A stretch of DNA of 64,000 bases from Leptodactylus fallax (GCA_947044405.1 CAMRHE010000017.1:11929001-11993000), one strand, 5' to 3'; numbered from the stretch's first letter, positions 38,428 to 50,739 are shown. Notes: generated by a model not told the origin, from the letters alone. Program-made: numbers and translations.

Positions 38428-39065
38428 CTGAAGAAAAAGGAAACAATGGATGTAAATGAATAACAAAGCCAATATATCGATAAGTCAATGTAAAGATGGT
38501 ACTAAAGGAACAGACTCTGTGATGAAACACAGCAAATACTGCAAGCCAAGGATACGGCTCTGCTGAATGCTTAGATAAAAGTGATGTAGAAGGTATGGCA
38601 GAATGCACCATAATAAAAGTATGGAAAAAAAACCCCAAAATAATGCACTGTGTGAACCAGGAGCGAGTCTGTCACCAGAACCCAGCACCTGAATCACACT
38701 GTGTTTTCCCCTTGTGAATCACCAATTTTAGCAATATGCAAATAAGATCTTTGGAGAAACGAGGGCCTTGTCTGTCACTTACCACTTTGGAGCAATGGCA
38801 GCTCCATCATTGCTCCAAAGAGCTTGTTTGCATATTGACAAATATAGTAATTTCTCGACAGCAGAAGCAGCGGATGCACAAACAGGAAAACACTGTCTGA
38901 TTCAGGGGACCTTAAGCTATCTATCTGCAGGGCTGGCTTCTGGTAACAGACTCCCATTAAGGGTAAAGTCCCACATAGCGGGCAAGGTCCTACCCCAACA
39001 TGACCATTATCAGTCGGCAATGAATTAATAATGGATTTTTAATGGCCTGGTCTGTTTGACTTCTA
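38428..39065. other. SUCLG2 intron, unclassified
   Basis: Intron sequence next to the exon C acceptor. A weak mirror pair surrounds 38790-38835 (ccactttggagcaatggcag and ttgctccaaagag). No other feature recognised. Confidence 0.4.
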
Positions 39066-39069
39066 TGTC

Positions 39070-39320
39070 TGCTTGGTTTGCAGACACATCATGGATGCTA
39101 TATGGCTGTGGCCTCTTCTCTGAATACCAAGTATAGTGCCGGATATATCATAGGAGCTAAACTTGGTATTGCAGCTCAGCCCCATTCACTTGAACGAGAC
39201 TGAGCTGCTGCTGTATCATGTGACCGAGGAGCATGACATCATCAGCACAGGGCACAAGTTATCAATATAGAAGTTCTGCCATGTTCATGCCCATGTAAAA
39301 GCAGACTATCCCTTTAAGCT
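39070..39320 (+). repeat. Family A repeat, partial
   Basis: gtggcctcttctctgaatacc, cttggtattgcagctcagcc and cccattcacttgaacg blocks, then tatccctttaa. Confidence 0.7.
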
Positions 39321-39829
39321 ATGAGTAGGTTCCCCTGTATAACACTGCAAGGTACATTCATGGTGGTTACTAAATTATAAGTCAGTTTGGTACACACTGT
39401 ACAAAGACGAGGCGTGAAGACGGAAACCGGACATGTTTACACCCTGGTCGCCCGCCTCGGCAGCCATGTATATAGTAATTAGGTTTACCGTTGCCGGCTT
39501 CCACTGTAATTGACTTATCCAGAGTTTATTGACAAGTGCTTCCATCCTCCCTCTCCGCGCCTGTCATCTCCTTTGGCGTCTGATGTATATGAAATTGCTT
39601 GGGTATAAATTGATGTGCAGATGAATCTCCAGGTAGGCTTCACAGTAACCAGCTGGAGTCGGACTATTTTACTACTGCATGGTGAGTGATCCGCCCCATC
39701 TATGATTCAGACTTAAGATAGTAATTTGCGGCTTCGCCACAACTTTAGCGGCAGTGCACATTACAGAAAACGGCAGAGCTTTTTTTTTATAATATTTTAT
39801 TTATTTTTTTAACTCTTTATTATACATTT

Positions 39830-40110
39830 TAGAGGAGTGGTCCACAGATTGAAACTATCACAAATTTACAGGGTAGGTGTAATGTGTCTGATTGGTGCGG
39901 GATTGACTGCGGAGAGCCCCACAGATCAGAAAATTGGGGTCCTGTTTTCTGATTTCTGTTTCATTTATCTCTATGGGACTGCCGAAGAGAATCTGTGTGC
40001 AATAGTGATGAATGGAGCGGTCTTCATTAGGCTCATGGCTGCCATGGAAACTAATCGGCAGTCTGCAACTGTGCTATAGTAGTGGTTGGGGGCTATCTAA
40101 GGGGTTAAAG
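39830..40110 (+). repeat. Family A repeat, diverged
   Basis: tctgattggtgcgggattg, cacagatcagaaaattggg and aggggttaaaggg blocks. Confidence 0.45.
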
Positions 40111-40162
40111 GGAAGAACTCCAGTTCCAGCATTAGCTGTGTGTGCAACTGCTAATACCTGCT

Positions 40163-40543
40163 ACTGAGTGACCATGTAAATACATTACTCATTCTGTATT
40201 ATACTCCAGAGCTGCGCTCACTATTCTGCTGGTACAGTCACTGTGTACATACATTACATTACTTATCATGTACTGATCCTGAGTTACATCCTGTATTATA
40301 CTCCAGAGCTGCGCTCACTATTCTGCTGGTGCAGTCACTGTGTACATACATTACATTACTTATCATGTACTGATCCTGAGTTACATCCTGTATTATGCTC
40401 CAGAGCTGCACTCACTATTCTGCTGGTACAGTCACTGTATACATACATTACATTACTTATCCTGTACAGATCCTGAGTTACATCTTGTATTACACTCCAG
40501 AGCTGCGCTCACTATTCTGCTGGTGCAGTCACTGTGTACATAC
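40163..40543 (-). repeat. 97-bp minisatellite, left arm (inverted orientation)
   Basis: About 3.7 units with a 97-bp period (ctccagagctgc at 40204, 40301, 40398, 40495). Orientation is opposite to the right arm. The SUCLG2 intron between exons B and C contains the whole array. Confidence 0.97.
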
Positions 40544-40566
40544 CTGTACAGGATAAGTAATGTAAT

Positions 40567-42290
40567 GTATGTATACAGTGACTGTACCAGCAGAATAGTG
40601 AGCGCAGCTCTGGAGTATAATACAGGATGTAACTCAGGATCAGTACAGGATAAGTAATGTAATGTATGTACACAGTGACTGTACCAGCAGAATAGTGAGC
40701 GCAGCTCTGGAGTATAATACAGGATGTAACTCAGGATCAGTACAGGATAAGTAATGTAATGTATGTACACAGTGACTGTACCAGCAGAATAGTGAGCGCA
40801 GCTCTGGAGTATAATACAGGATGTAACTCAGGATCAGTACAGGATAAGTAATGTAATGTATGTACACAGTGACTGTACCAGCAGAATAGTGAGCGCAGCT
40901 CTGGAGTATAATACAGGATGTAACTCAGGATCAGTACAGGATAAGTAATGTAATGTATGTACACAGTGACTGCACCAGCAAAATAGTGAGCGCAGCTCTG
41001 GAGTATAATACAGGATGTAACTCAGGATCAGTACAGTGTAAGTAATGTAATGTATGTACACAGTGACTGCACCAGCAGAATAGTGAGCGCAGCTCTGGAG
41101 TATAATACAGGATGTAACTCAGGATCAGTACAGTGTAAGTAATGTAATGTATGTACACAGTGACTGCACCAGCAGAATAGTGAGCGCAGCTCTGGAGTAT
41201 AATACAGGATGTAACTCAGGATCTGTACAGGATAAGTAATGTAATGTATGTACACAGTGACTGTACCCGCAGAATAGTGAGCGCAGCTCTGGAGTATAAT
41301 ACAGGATGTAACTCAGGGTCAGTACAGGATAAGTAATGTAATGTATGTACACAGTGACTGTACCAGCAGAATAGTGAGTGCAGCTCTGGAGTATAATACA
41401 GGATATAACTCAGGATCAGTACAGGATAAGTAATGTAATGTATGTACACAGTGACTGCACAAGCAGAATAGTGAGCGCAGCTCTGGAGTATAATACAGGA
41501 TTTAACTCAGGATCAGTACAGGATAAGTAATGTAATGTATGTACACAGTGACTGCACCAGCAGAATAGTGAGCGCAGCTCTGGAGTATAATACAGGATGT
41601 AACTCAGGATCAGTACAGGATAAGTAATGTAATGTATGTACACAGTGACTGCACCAGCAGAATAGTGAGCGCAGCTCTGGAGTATAATACAGGATGTAAC
41701 TCAGGGTCAGTACAGGATAAGTAATGTAATGTATGTACACAGTGACTGTACCAGCAGAATAGTGAGTGCAGCTCTGGAGTATAATACAGGATATAACTCA
41801 GGATCAGTACAGGATAAGTAATGTAATGTATGTACACAGTGACTGCACAAGCAGAATAGTGAGCGCAGCTCTGGAGTATAATACAGGATTTAACTCAGGA
41901 TCAGTACAGGATAAGTAATGTAATGTATGTACACAGTGACTGCACCAGCAGAATAGTGAGCGCAGCTCTGGAGTATAATACAGGATGTAACTCAGGATCA
42001 GTACAGGATAAGTAATGTAATGTATGTACACAGTGACTGCACCAGCAGAATAGTGAGCGCAGCTCTGGAGTATAATACAGGATGTAACTCAGGATCAGTA
42101 CTGGATAAGTAATGTATGTACACAGTGACTGCACCAGCAGAATAGTGAGCGCAGCTCTGGAGTATAATACAGGATGTAACTCAGGATCTGTACAGGATAA
42201 GTAATGTAATGTATGTACACAGTGACTGCACCAGCAGAATAGTGAGCGCAGCTCTGGAGTATAATACAGGATGTAACTAAGGACCAGTTT
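40567..42290 (+). repeat. 97-bp minisatellite, right arm
   Basis: About 18 head-to-tail units of cagtgactgtaccagcagaa, gcgcagctctggagtataat and gtaactcaggatcag parts, 97 bp each; one unit near 42105 lacks about 5 bp. Because 97 is not a multiple of three, each 75-codon minus-strand frame ends one unit later, giving a ladder of identical false frames 97 bp apart. Confidence 0.97.
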
Positions 42291-42613
42291 AAGATAAGCC
42301 ATGCAACATACTTACTCAATGTATTCAGATTATAACCACCTGTAAATAATGTGTGTAATATGACAAGATTTGGGCTCCTTTAAATGCTTTGTATCTTACA
42401 AATCCCTGTCTTGAATTTAAATACCAGCTCATCAGCGTCCTCGATGACATGCACAATACTGTTAGTCAAAACTAGACATGAGAACAATAGAAACACAAGG
42501 ATACATTGTTCTCACAGCCACAGGGACACAATCACCCAGCCCATGAAATAATGGCTGCATTAAATGAACAGTTACTTGATACAAAAGATCTGTTACAATA
42601 CTCCTGTTCTTAC
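42291..42613. other. SUCLG2 intron between minisatellite and exon B
   Basis: Unique sequence of about 320 bp; nothing recognised. Confidence 0.4.
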
Positions 42614-42775
42614 CAAAGCAAGCAATGTTCCCATCCATACCGATGTACTTCAAGTCGTACTTCGCGGCCTCGCTCTCAATGGGATCGGTTTCCGACGTGT
42701 CATCCATCGCAAATATCTCCTTTTGTCTGAACTCGGCATTGTCGTCAAAGTTAATTTTTGCATCAAAGCACACGA
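42614..42775 (-). CDS. SUCLG2: SUCLG2 internal exon B (Mg-binding Asp, end of ATP-grasp)
   Basis: The 162-bp exon starts after the acceptor ttatcaccacag and ends at the donor TTTG|gtaaga. It supplies the last two bases of the Val codon begun in exon A, 53 full codons and the first base of the next Val codon, so phase 1 is kept on both sides. The translation runs from [18 protein letters not shown] to [11 protein letters not shown] without a stop. The [12 protein letters not shown] segment contains the Asp that by family homology coordinates Mg2+ together with the Asn in exon A. The acidic stretch [13 protein letters not shown] is a usual variable loop, and the C-terminal part starts the CoA-ligase domain. 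Exon A lies 17,698 bp away across an intron holding the 39-bp minisatellite and an intact Tc1; exon C lies 4,186 bp away across the 97-bp minisatellite. Confidence 0.96.
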
Positions 42776-43290
42776 CTGTGGTGATAAAGAACGGGAAAAG
42801 AGAAGAATGGAAAGTTACCCGGAGCCAACGCCAATTCTTCCTCCAGCTTAGAAGATTAGAAACCACAATGCAATGAGATATAAAACAGATCCTTCTACGT
42901 AACAAACGACACAAACATCTATTATCTATCAGAAGCCGACGGCTGGATGGATGAGCAAACCTAGAGAAAGAAATAATTAGGACGCAGCCATTACTTCCTA
43001 TTGTTTTACTGCTTTATTATTTGCTGCGGCTACTTAGGTTTATTGAGTACGAGCCGTTTCATCAATTATACTGGGAGGGTTTTCGTTTCAAGTTTTCTAA
43101 AGCGAGTACAGTAAGGGGAGGATAATGGGACGGCAGAGATAACAGGGTAACAATAGATGAAAAAGCGGAAATCAGACAAGTTTATCCGTGCGACTTTCTA
43201 CAATATACAGATCAGGCTCGTAGTGTCCGTGCGCTCAATCCGGATCGTCAAGTTTTAGGACTATCCTTTAACCAGTTGGGCACTCAGGGA
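42776..43290. other. SUCLG2 intron upstream of exon B
   Basis: Pyrimidine-rich acceptor region of exon B followed by single-copy sequence; nothing else recognised. Confidence 0.4.
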
Positions 43291-43294
43291 CAGG

Positions 43295-43510
43295 TTACAG
43301 GCCTAGGGCAGGGTCACATGGGGTAGTTTGGAGTGGATTTTGAAGTGGATTCTGCCTCAAAATCAGCACGGAATCTATCTCCATTGTAGTTAAAGGGACG
43401 AAGAGACGAATCTGCGGTGGAAAGCCAAAGCTCACCACGGCTTCCATTGGACCGGAATTTGGAGAGGAACCTGAGGACGTAGACCACATCAAACTCCTCC
43501 ATGTCAAGCT
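43295..43510 (-). repeat. Family G repeat
   Basis: agggtcacatggggtagttt, tggattttgaagtggattctg and ccattgtagttaaagg resemble the copies at 27925-28075 and 46690-46790. Confidence 0.5.
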
Positions 43511-43967
43511 ACTCCCAATGTCCTGCTCCACATCATTCAAGACGACGGTCATGCACATTAGACAGTCAACTGAGACTAGCAGGTTTGGCCAACACTGATC
43601 CAATGTACGGCCAACATTTGGAAGAAGGGCTTGCTTCTTCTCGCCCCCAACTAGCATGGTGAACTGAGGAGTTCTTGGGGGGTATTTACCACTGACATTG
43701 ATCAGGGTAGATTGGGCGCATCTTTGGTGCAGGGCCCATGTTTTTGCCAAAGATGCCCACCAGATAGGGATAAGTGTCTTTAATAACAAAACCCCTTTAT
43801 GAAGCCGGAGAATCTTAATTCTGGTGACTCTGCCGCCATTGCACAAAATATTAAGACCAGTGCACAATGCGTTGGTCTAAAAAAACATTCCCCAACCCCC
43901 ATTCTATGTAGAGTTTATCCATGCTTTACTTTTACAGGGAGCGATACTGAACTATAAGCAAAGCCAC

Positions 43968-44345
43968 GTAGCCGGGGTTCACGTGAAGATGACATTTTTT
44001 TTTCTCTTTTATGACTGGTACCTCCATTGATGAGATTTTCGCTTTTTTCTGGGCGTGCTAATGAGCTGGTGCAACGATGACATCACCACAGCTCTCATCG
44101 CACCAATCAGCGACCTCCCTGCGCTGGTAGACAGGGTCTGTCTATGTACATGTCAATCATAGAAGTGATGGAGGGACTGCGTGCGATCTCTTCAGTGTGA
44201 TGAGAGCAATGGTGACGCCCTCGATGCACCAAACAGATCATCAAGCACATATAAGGAAAAAAAAAAGCTAATATCTCATCAATGGAGTCGCCGATTGAGT
44301 AGTGGAAAAAAAAAGTTTTATATACATGAACCCCAGCTAGTCTGC
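43968..44345. mobile_element. Fold-back element with about 90-bp arms
   Basis: cgtagccggggttcacgtga at the left is mirrored by catgaaccccagctag at the right, and cctccattgatgagattttc near 44021 by atctcatcaatggagtcg near 44272. The middle has a shorter dyad around the gatgacatcaccacagct and gatgagagcaatgg blocks. It is non-coding; no target duplication was fixed. Confidence 0.65.
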
Positions 44346-44994
44346 TTATAGTCTAATAGAGACTGCGATGGTGTTAGACAAAGAAAGAATATGCAGCCAC
44401 TTATTTGGTGTGTAATATAAAAAAATGGCCATAAATATAGATGTATCTTCCTGTAATATCTTTCCCTGATGGCATATTTCAAGTATATCTGTGAGGCAGG
44501 GCGCAGGAACAGAGTTTTTGTCCTCTCGCTATTACATTACAGATACAGGGAGAGTGACAGCAGTCTATACGGAGATATTACCGTGTCTGAGTCACAGGCG
44601 GCTTGTCTGACTTAGGACTCGGAATGAACGTCGCTATTGTCAGACGAGCCGTCTATACCGAAGAATAAATCCAACTACAATACAGAACATAACACTACCA
44701 ATAACCAAGCTTAGATGTAGATGAAAGGATTCCTGCAGTCATAGACAATAATCACCAGGACCTATAGCGTCCCCGACTGACAGCACAATATTACAACGCC
44801 AAATCTGCAATATATTTGGGGAGAATTCATAAAGTTTTGTGCACATCTGCGTTGTGGTCTCAGTCTATAACAGAAGTCTGAACACCATGGAAGATCTGTT
44901 GCGCAACAGGTATCAGCAGCGACCAAGGGATCCCAGTAACTTATAATAGGGTCTGTTGGGTTTGACTGAGAGCCCAAGTTCATATCATCCGATA
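44346..44994. other. SUCLG2 intron, unclassified
   Basis: Nothing recognised. Confidence 0.35.
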
Positions 44995-44997
44995 AGG

Positions 44998-45346
44998 GCT
45001 TTTCCAGGCTTATTAACTGATGACCTATCCTTAGGCTAGGTCATCAATTAAGGATTGGCAAGTGTTCGACACCTGATCCCCTGACGATCACTTGTTTGAA
45101 AAGGCTGCAGCGTTCACTACTTACCAATCACAGCGCCGTATATTTGTATAGTGGCAGTGCTTGGTATTGCAGTTCAGCCCATTCACTTGAATGGGACTAG
45201 CTACCATCAGGCCATGCGACCAATGAATGTGACATCACATGGCATGTGAAACTTCAAACAGTTAATCCACAGGGGTCTAAGGTGTCTGACCCCCATGGAT
45301 CTTCCTAGGGATAAGTCAAAGAAAAAGTCCCGGAAAACCTCCTTAA
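44998..45346 (+). repeat. Family A repeat, near full length
   Basis: gatgacctatccttaggct, aggctgcagcgttcactac, acagcgccgtatatttgtat, agtgcttggtattgcagttc, cattcacttgaatgggact and gtgacatcacatgg occur in order; the reference-quality copy of the window. Confidence 0.85.
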
Positions 45347-45369
45347 TACTGTCCTAAATTTAGACAGCT

Positions 45370-45530
45370 CTTGGTTGACTGACTTTTAACCATTTTTTTG
45401 CAGCAAAATTTTGCACAATTTGGTGCATTGAAAGCCAGCCCCTTTCTCTTAAGTCACACCCCCTTTCCTCTAAATCATGTCTCCTTGTCTAGTGAGGCAC
45501 ATTAAGTGTCATAAATCTGGGGCCAAATGG
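45370..45530. repeat. Family E repeat
   Basis: gcagcaaaattttgcaca, a gccccttt and cacacccccttt block, and gtcataaatctggggcc. Confidence 0.5.
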
Positions 45531-45589
45531 AGCCACCAATGTGCCCATGCCCAAGTTCAGAATCCGTAACAGAATTCCAGGTCATAGCC

Positions 45590-45740
45590 AGGGATAAAGC
45601 AACCCAAGATGAAGTGGGATATCCATAGACTGAGAAATGGCGCCACTCTTGTCCATGGTCGATGTCTGGTATTGCCGTTAATACCATTCACGAGAATAGC
45701 AATACCGAACCTACAGACAAGAGTGGCGCTATATCTGGGG
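45590..45740. repeat. Fold-back repeat with gcgccactcttgt arms
   Basis: gcgccactcttgtccatgg near 45641 is mirrored by gacaagagtggcgc near 45716, separated by tctggtattgccgttaatacc. A related single block is at 13405-13435 (gacaagagtggcgctgt). Confidence 0.6.
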
Positions 45741-46685
45741 AAGCTGTGGTGACAATCCATTTGTTTCCTTCTTTAACACGGAAGGAAGAGTTGAGACGGG
45801 CGCCGCCGCCATCAACAACAACAACAACATGGCAGCTCTAGATTGATTAGTATTTGCCTGCACTTTACAGATATCTGTATAATAGGATTAGGCAAATGCA
45901 TTCTATAGACGGCATACAATATGGGAGTTAATAGAGTAATATTTCCCGACAACGAAGCAACGCAACGTTGTGTCTCTCCAAACAGCGACCGTCAGCTCCA
46001 GATTAACCCATTATTTAATCCCAGCAAGTAAACAACTTCATCAGGAGCGAGACGAGTTCTTTAACTATAATTGGCTTTTTTTATTATTATTCTGATGGCG
46101 GAATAACATAGCTGGGAACAGATGGCGGCTGTCTTATACGTACAACAGCATTAAACTGTTAAGGGAAGGGTTTATTTGACCATTAACACAATTAGATATT
46201 TTAACTGGTTCTAAACAACTCCGGTAATGGCCGAAACGTACAATTCCAGGAAGAGTATTTACATATCACGCAATTCTTCAGTATTATAGCCGCCTGCGAT
46301 GTGCACACAGTAGAGGAATGAGTACCAGGGTAGCGCCAATTCTCATTGGGGTCCTGGTTACTCATCGCCCAAGGACAAGACCTGACATAGGACGTATGCA
46401 TGACCTACATGTTCTCCCATGCTTCAAAAAACATAGTGATACGTTAAATGGGTTCGAATAAAATTGGTCGTAGGATGCAAGATCCTGTCCCATCCTGATA
46501 ATGTACAGGACTTATATCCCTATAGGATACAACCATTATATAAATTCCACCAAATTTCTATTCTATTCCTGGCCCTCTAGCTTTCACCCATAGGTTAGGC
46601 CTAATCAACAAAATGGTGGAATCAGTGGCAAGATCGGGCCAGGCGCTTATTGTTTCAGCGTCCTGTTTCTATCTCTGTCTCTCAA
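45741..46685. other. SUCLG2 intron, apparently single-copy
   Basis: A short (caa)n run lies at 45812-45829. No repeat or exon recognised. Confidence 0.35.
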
Positions 46686-46689
46686 TCTA

Positions 46690-46795
46690 CTAAGGGTGGA
46701 ATTCGGCACCGATTTAAAGGCGGAATCCATCTCAACATCAGCGCCAAATTCTGCCACCTGAAGGGTCCAAGTCTCGAGGCTGTAATACGGAGGCT
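46690..46795. repeat. Family G repeat, partial
   Basis: gtggaattcggcaccgattt, aaaggcggaatccatctca and gccaaattctgccacc match the copy at 27925-28075. Confidence 0.6.
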
Positions 46796-47062
46796 AAACT
46801 ATATTAAGGTCTTCTAAGCATGGCTGAAAGTTGGCCATATCCATTAGATTAATGTCAACCAAACCTAACCAGTCACTGTACTTGGCTATCTCTCCCAGAG
46901 AGAGTCAATGGAGCGGCTGTGCGCATACTGCAGTTTCATCAGGAGGGAAGGTCCAGAGTCCCATTTTCGGGATCAGTGGGGGACCCAGTGGTCTGACCTC
47001 AACTGATCATGAAGCTGTCCAATATCCTATCAATAGGAAATAGCATTATACTAGCCCTTTAA

Positions 47063-47130
47063 GGCTAAACCCACACGTTGCGGAAACAGTTTTTTTTGTT
47101 GCAGATTTTGTTGCGGTTTTCTAAGCCAAT
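47063..47130. repeat. Terminus of a cacacgttgcgg element
   Basis: ggctaaacccacacgttgcg resembles the ends of the element at 49078-49410; only one end is present. Confidence 0.4.
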
Positions 47131-47194
47131 GTCAGGAGTGGATTGAGCAGAAGGGAGAAGTTCCTATATATACACAAATTTTCCCAGAGTCTTA

Positions 47195-47460
47195 GACCAA
47201 TGTTCACATGGAGGAATTTGAGGTGGACCTGTGGAACCTGTGACGCAACGCTGCACCTTGGCTTGGCACCTTGAATAGAGGAGTCCTTGCACCGCTGATT
47301 CCATAATGATTCAGCTGTGGAAACTTTGGCAAGCTGAATCAGCGTGCTGAAAAAAAGGGGCGTGCGTCACATTTCAGGTTGTACCTGGAGCTCATGTTGG
47401 GGTGGAATCTAACTCAAAATAAGCTCCAAATCCCTCCGTGTGAACAAACCCTTAAAGGCA
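47195..47460. repeat. Family G repeat
   Basis: accaatgttcacatggagga at the left and ccctccgtgtgaacaaaccc at the right form inverted ends; ggaatctaactcaaaat is shared with other copies. Confidence 0.55.
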
Positions 47461-48730
47461 AACTTACTTTGCTTTGCAGCATTACATTTCCCAGAGGACT
47501 AAAATCTTCAATGACTTAAGCTCTGTTCACACAGTTTATCATGGTAACGGATCAGTCCCATGATGGACACTGATGGCACTGACTGGGATCCATTGGTGAA
47601 GCTGCAAGCAGCTCTGCTATTCCTATCCGACAGAATCTGCGATGCAGATGTGAACAGTGCCTTACGACATATTTTTTGATCTTACAAGAAAACTTACAAA
47701 CCAATTTACCCGACTCCCCTCCTCATCCCGGAGCCATTATTCATTTTCCTGTTACAATTACGGCTGATTCATCGCCGTCCTCATGGTGTCTAATGCTTTG
47801 GGTGCAGAGGAAGCCTTTCAATTAAGTTCTCGACAAGGCCTGTTACGAGTCGCGTCCCACAAGTGATTCCGGAACCGGCGGCGTCTCTGATGTCATCTCA
47901 CAAATGAATTAACGCCTACGTATCACAGGGATGGCAGATTCGGTTGGATGTATCGGGGAAGGTGATACATGCATAATGTTAACTCTGCTTGACAGCCTGA
48001 TGTGAAGGAGCCGGCGTCTTGGCGTGATTTACGCAGCCTGGAAAACCTTTTTTTCCCCCCAACCAAAATATATTCCCGATAAGGGAGTCGGAGATATTTT
48101 TCTTTATTTTCCTGCACTGAGGCCAAAATACAAATGAGATCTCATCTGACTCAGCCCTCCCTGAAAGCCGAGAGGCGCTGACAATCCCCTCCGCAGGACC
48201 CCCTCCTCCCTATTTACTCGCCATTAGTGATGTGCCTCTGTTATTTTCTAATAGAGCCCTCGGAATTAGATTAGACGCCTGCCCTCTCGGAGATGAGCTG
48301 ATACCATTTTCCAGAAGAACTTCAAAGTTTTATTTTACTGTGCGTTCTGCTTACCGTGCAAATATCTGATCTAATGCGCAGTACGCTGCGGGTACAAATT
48401 CCTATTAAGTTAGACTACAGCAAAAATTGACTTACAATTCCTAAATTGAAAAATAGAGCGAGAGCGGGGCTGTTTTTGGCAGGTTTATAGCAGGCACAGA
48501 TAAGCGGTAATCCTGGAATCGGAGGAGGATAAAAACCTATTGGTTTTTACTTTAGAATTTAAATCTAATATCGGAGTCGTTATGAAGCCATTTGGCTGGG
48601 AAAACACTTGTGTCCTATCTGAAACATTCAGATTTACAAAGGATTTTATGGGACCGGAATCAGGATGGCGTCATCCACAGTTCTAGACCTTGATCATACA
48701 TTGCATGGACGATGCCAATTTTTAGGATAT
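47461..48730. other. SUCLG2 intron, long apparently single-copy block
   Basis: About 1 kb (47690-48660) contains none of the window's repeats and is AT/GC balanced, a candidate for conserved non-coding sequence. No exon recognised. Confidence 0.35.
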
Positions 48731-48737
48731 GCTTATA

Positions 48738-49072
48738 GGGGTTGTCCAGGAATCATAGTACTTGGACATGAGGCCGGGGAAGGAGAAACATAAAAAAATA
48801 TATATATAAAAAATAAAGTTATACTCACCTCTCCCCTTGTGCCGGCGTAAGTCCTCGCCACGTGTGACCGCTGAGACCAATCAGTGGCCTGAGCGGACCA
48901 AGGAGAGGAACAGGTGACGTATGTGAGTGACGTCTCTGACTCCTTTCCTGTACAGACTGGCCTCAGCGTTTACATGCGTGAAGACACCGGAGCACCAGGA
49001 CAGGTAAGTATAACTTTTTTTTAAGTTTCACCTTCTCCGGCCTCCTTATTGTAATTCCTGGGCAACCCCTAA
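48738..49072. mobile_element. TTAA-family MITE, diverged ends
   Basis: It begins aggggttgtccaggaatcat and ends taattcctgggcaacccct. Flanks read ttat and aaag, so the TTAA duplication has decayed or been altered. Inner arms pair atactcacctctccccttg near 48821 with acaggtaagtataactt near 48999. Confidence 0.75.
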
Positions 49073-49077
49073 AGGCT

Positions 49078-49410
49078 AAGGCCTCACGTAGCGAGACGCT
49101 GCGGAAAAAAAAAACTCGTCGGAAACGCATCACTTTTTTTCCCCGCAGCGTTTTTCATTGCATTTTTGCAGAGTTTTCCTCTGCGAACTTTCTGCCCCTA
49201 TTACACCTATACGGAAAATACCAGCGTTTCTGTGACATGTTGCGATTTTCAAAAATGCGGGTGTTTTAGAAGACACAGCTTTTCCGCTGAAGATTTTTTT
49301 CTGCAATGTGTGGATGGGATTAGCCAGAAATCCATCCACTTTGCAGGTAATGTAAAATGTAGCATTTTTTGCTGCAGTGTTTCTGCAACGTGGAGCTCCG
49401 GCCTAAAGGT
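49078..49410. mobile_element. Inverted-end element (cacgtagcgagacgctgcgg type)
   Basis: Left end ggcctcacgtagcgagacgc; right end tttctgcaacgtggagctcc and ggcct. The middle has further gctgc-rich dyads (ctgcggaaaaa; ttttccgctgaa). The ends suggest a hAT-like non-autonomous element, but no 8-bp target duplication could be confirmed. Confidence 0.5.
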
Positions 49411-49719
49411 TTGCAGAAAAAAATGTAGTATTCTGATGTCCTCTATGGAAGAATGAGATTTGACAAAAATCTCTCGCGCACACAAACATGTCTATAATGA
49501 ATAGATCCCTCAGACTTGAGTCTATTGATGGATCAATGAAAATGGACAAAAATAGGACATGTCTGATTTTTTGACAGTCCACTGAAAAACAAAAAAAATG
49601 TACATGTGAATAGAAACACTGAAACCAATGAGGCTGTTCTATGAAGACAGACGTATTCAATGCCAGTCTTTGTATCTCTGGTGGATAATGCGCCCCATTT
49701 ATAACAAGGTACCCGCCTT

Positions 49720-49880
49720 CTCATAATTGAGGCGCCTCCTCTGCTAGTGCTGTGTACTTGTACTGAAATCTACAGCAATGCACAGCTGTCATAGATTTTA
49801 GGCAGAAATGATGATAAATTGGCATGCCCCTTGTCACACCCCCTTACAGTAAAGTGAAAAGTGTAGCACGAAAAAGAAAA
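49720..49880. repeat. Family E repeat
   Basis: tcataattgaggcgcctcc, gtcatagattttaggcag and cacacccccttacag blocks. Confidence 0.45.
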
Positions 49881-50735
49881 AAGATGCATTTTTTTTTTGG
49901 AGGAGCGCTTGCCAATTTCAGAAGGAAAGGACTATCATGTCGGAGGTCTCCTAATTCAGCCCCAACAGATGATGTCAGGGGAAGGAAGGATTAGGCATAA
50001 TGTTCCCCTAGGAGATAAGCCGCCAACAGACGGAGAACACATGCACCCTTGGCCGAGATGAGAATGCATGTGTATGGGAATCAGGAGGAAAACCAGTCGG
50101 CTGAATGAGCATACACTTGACAGCTACTGAAAGTATGAAGATGTCTGATTCATAGAAAATCTGAAAGAAAAACCCTTTGTGGCTCTGCATAAAATTGCAA
50201 ACATGAAGAGGTCCACTAGAGACCCACAGCCTGCGACTCTCCGGACCCGGGGGTGCGCCAACATGTCGTCCATAGTGATACCACAGCATGAGACAATGAA
50301 CAATCAGTCTCCAAAGCCTTCAGGTCACTGCTGTGGGGGTACAAGGCCCACTGACTACCCATCTCGGCCCAGACTATTGCCATACCAAATTTTGGAAAAC
50401 GTGAGACGTCTAATATGAAGGATTGAATGATTGGAACCGTATCAAATTATTGCAGCAAAATTCTTGCCAGAATCGCTGCTGGTCTTGCACGGATATATAT
50501 AAAGCATTAGGATGTCTTGTAATGTCTGTTTTTGCTGCGATTCTCTAAACTCAATCCTAAAATGTTGCGGTATTGCTGAGATTTCTGAAAATATTGACAC
50601 AAACTGCGACACTGCCGTAACATGTGAACACCGCCTGATTGCAGGGCAACCAAATTTAGCTAAAGAAAACCACCATACATGCCTCGCACAAGGACGTCCA
50701 CCCTGTGGTTTTTAAAGCATGGTCTTATATTGACT
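49881..50735. other. SUCLG2 intron, unclassified
   Basis: 50500-50640 has a gtttttgctgcgattct block similar to transposon-end sequence elsewhere. No gene recognised. Confidence 0.35.
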
Positions 50736-50739
50736 CTTG

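Noticed and set aside
40243..42319. Ladder of near-identical 75-codon frames
   Set aside because: They are the 97-bp minisatellite read in shifting frames; each starts exactly 97 bp after the previous one.
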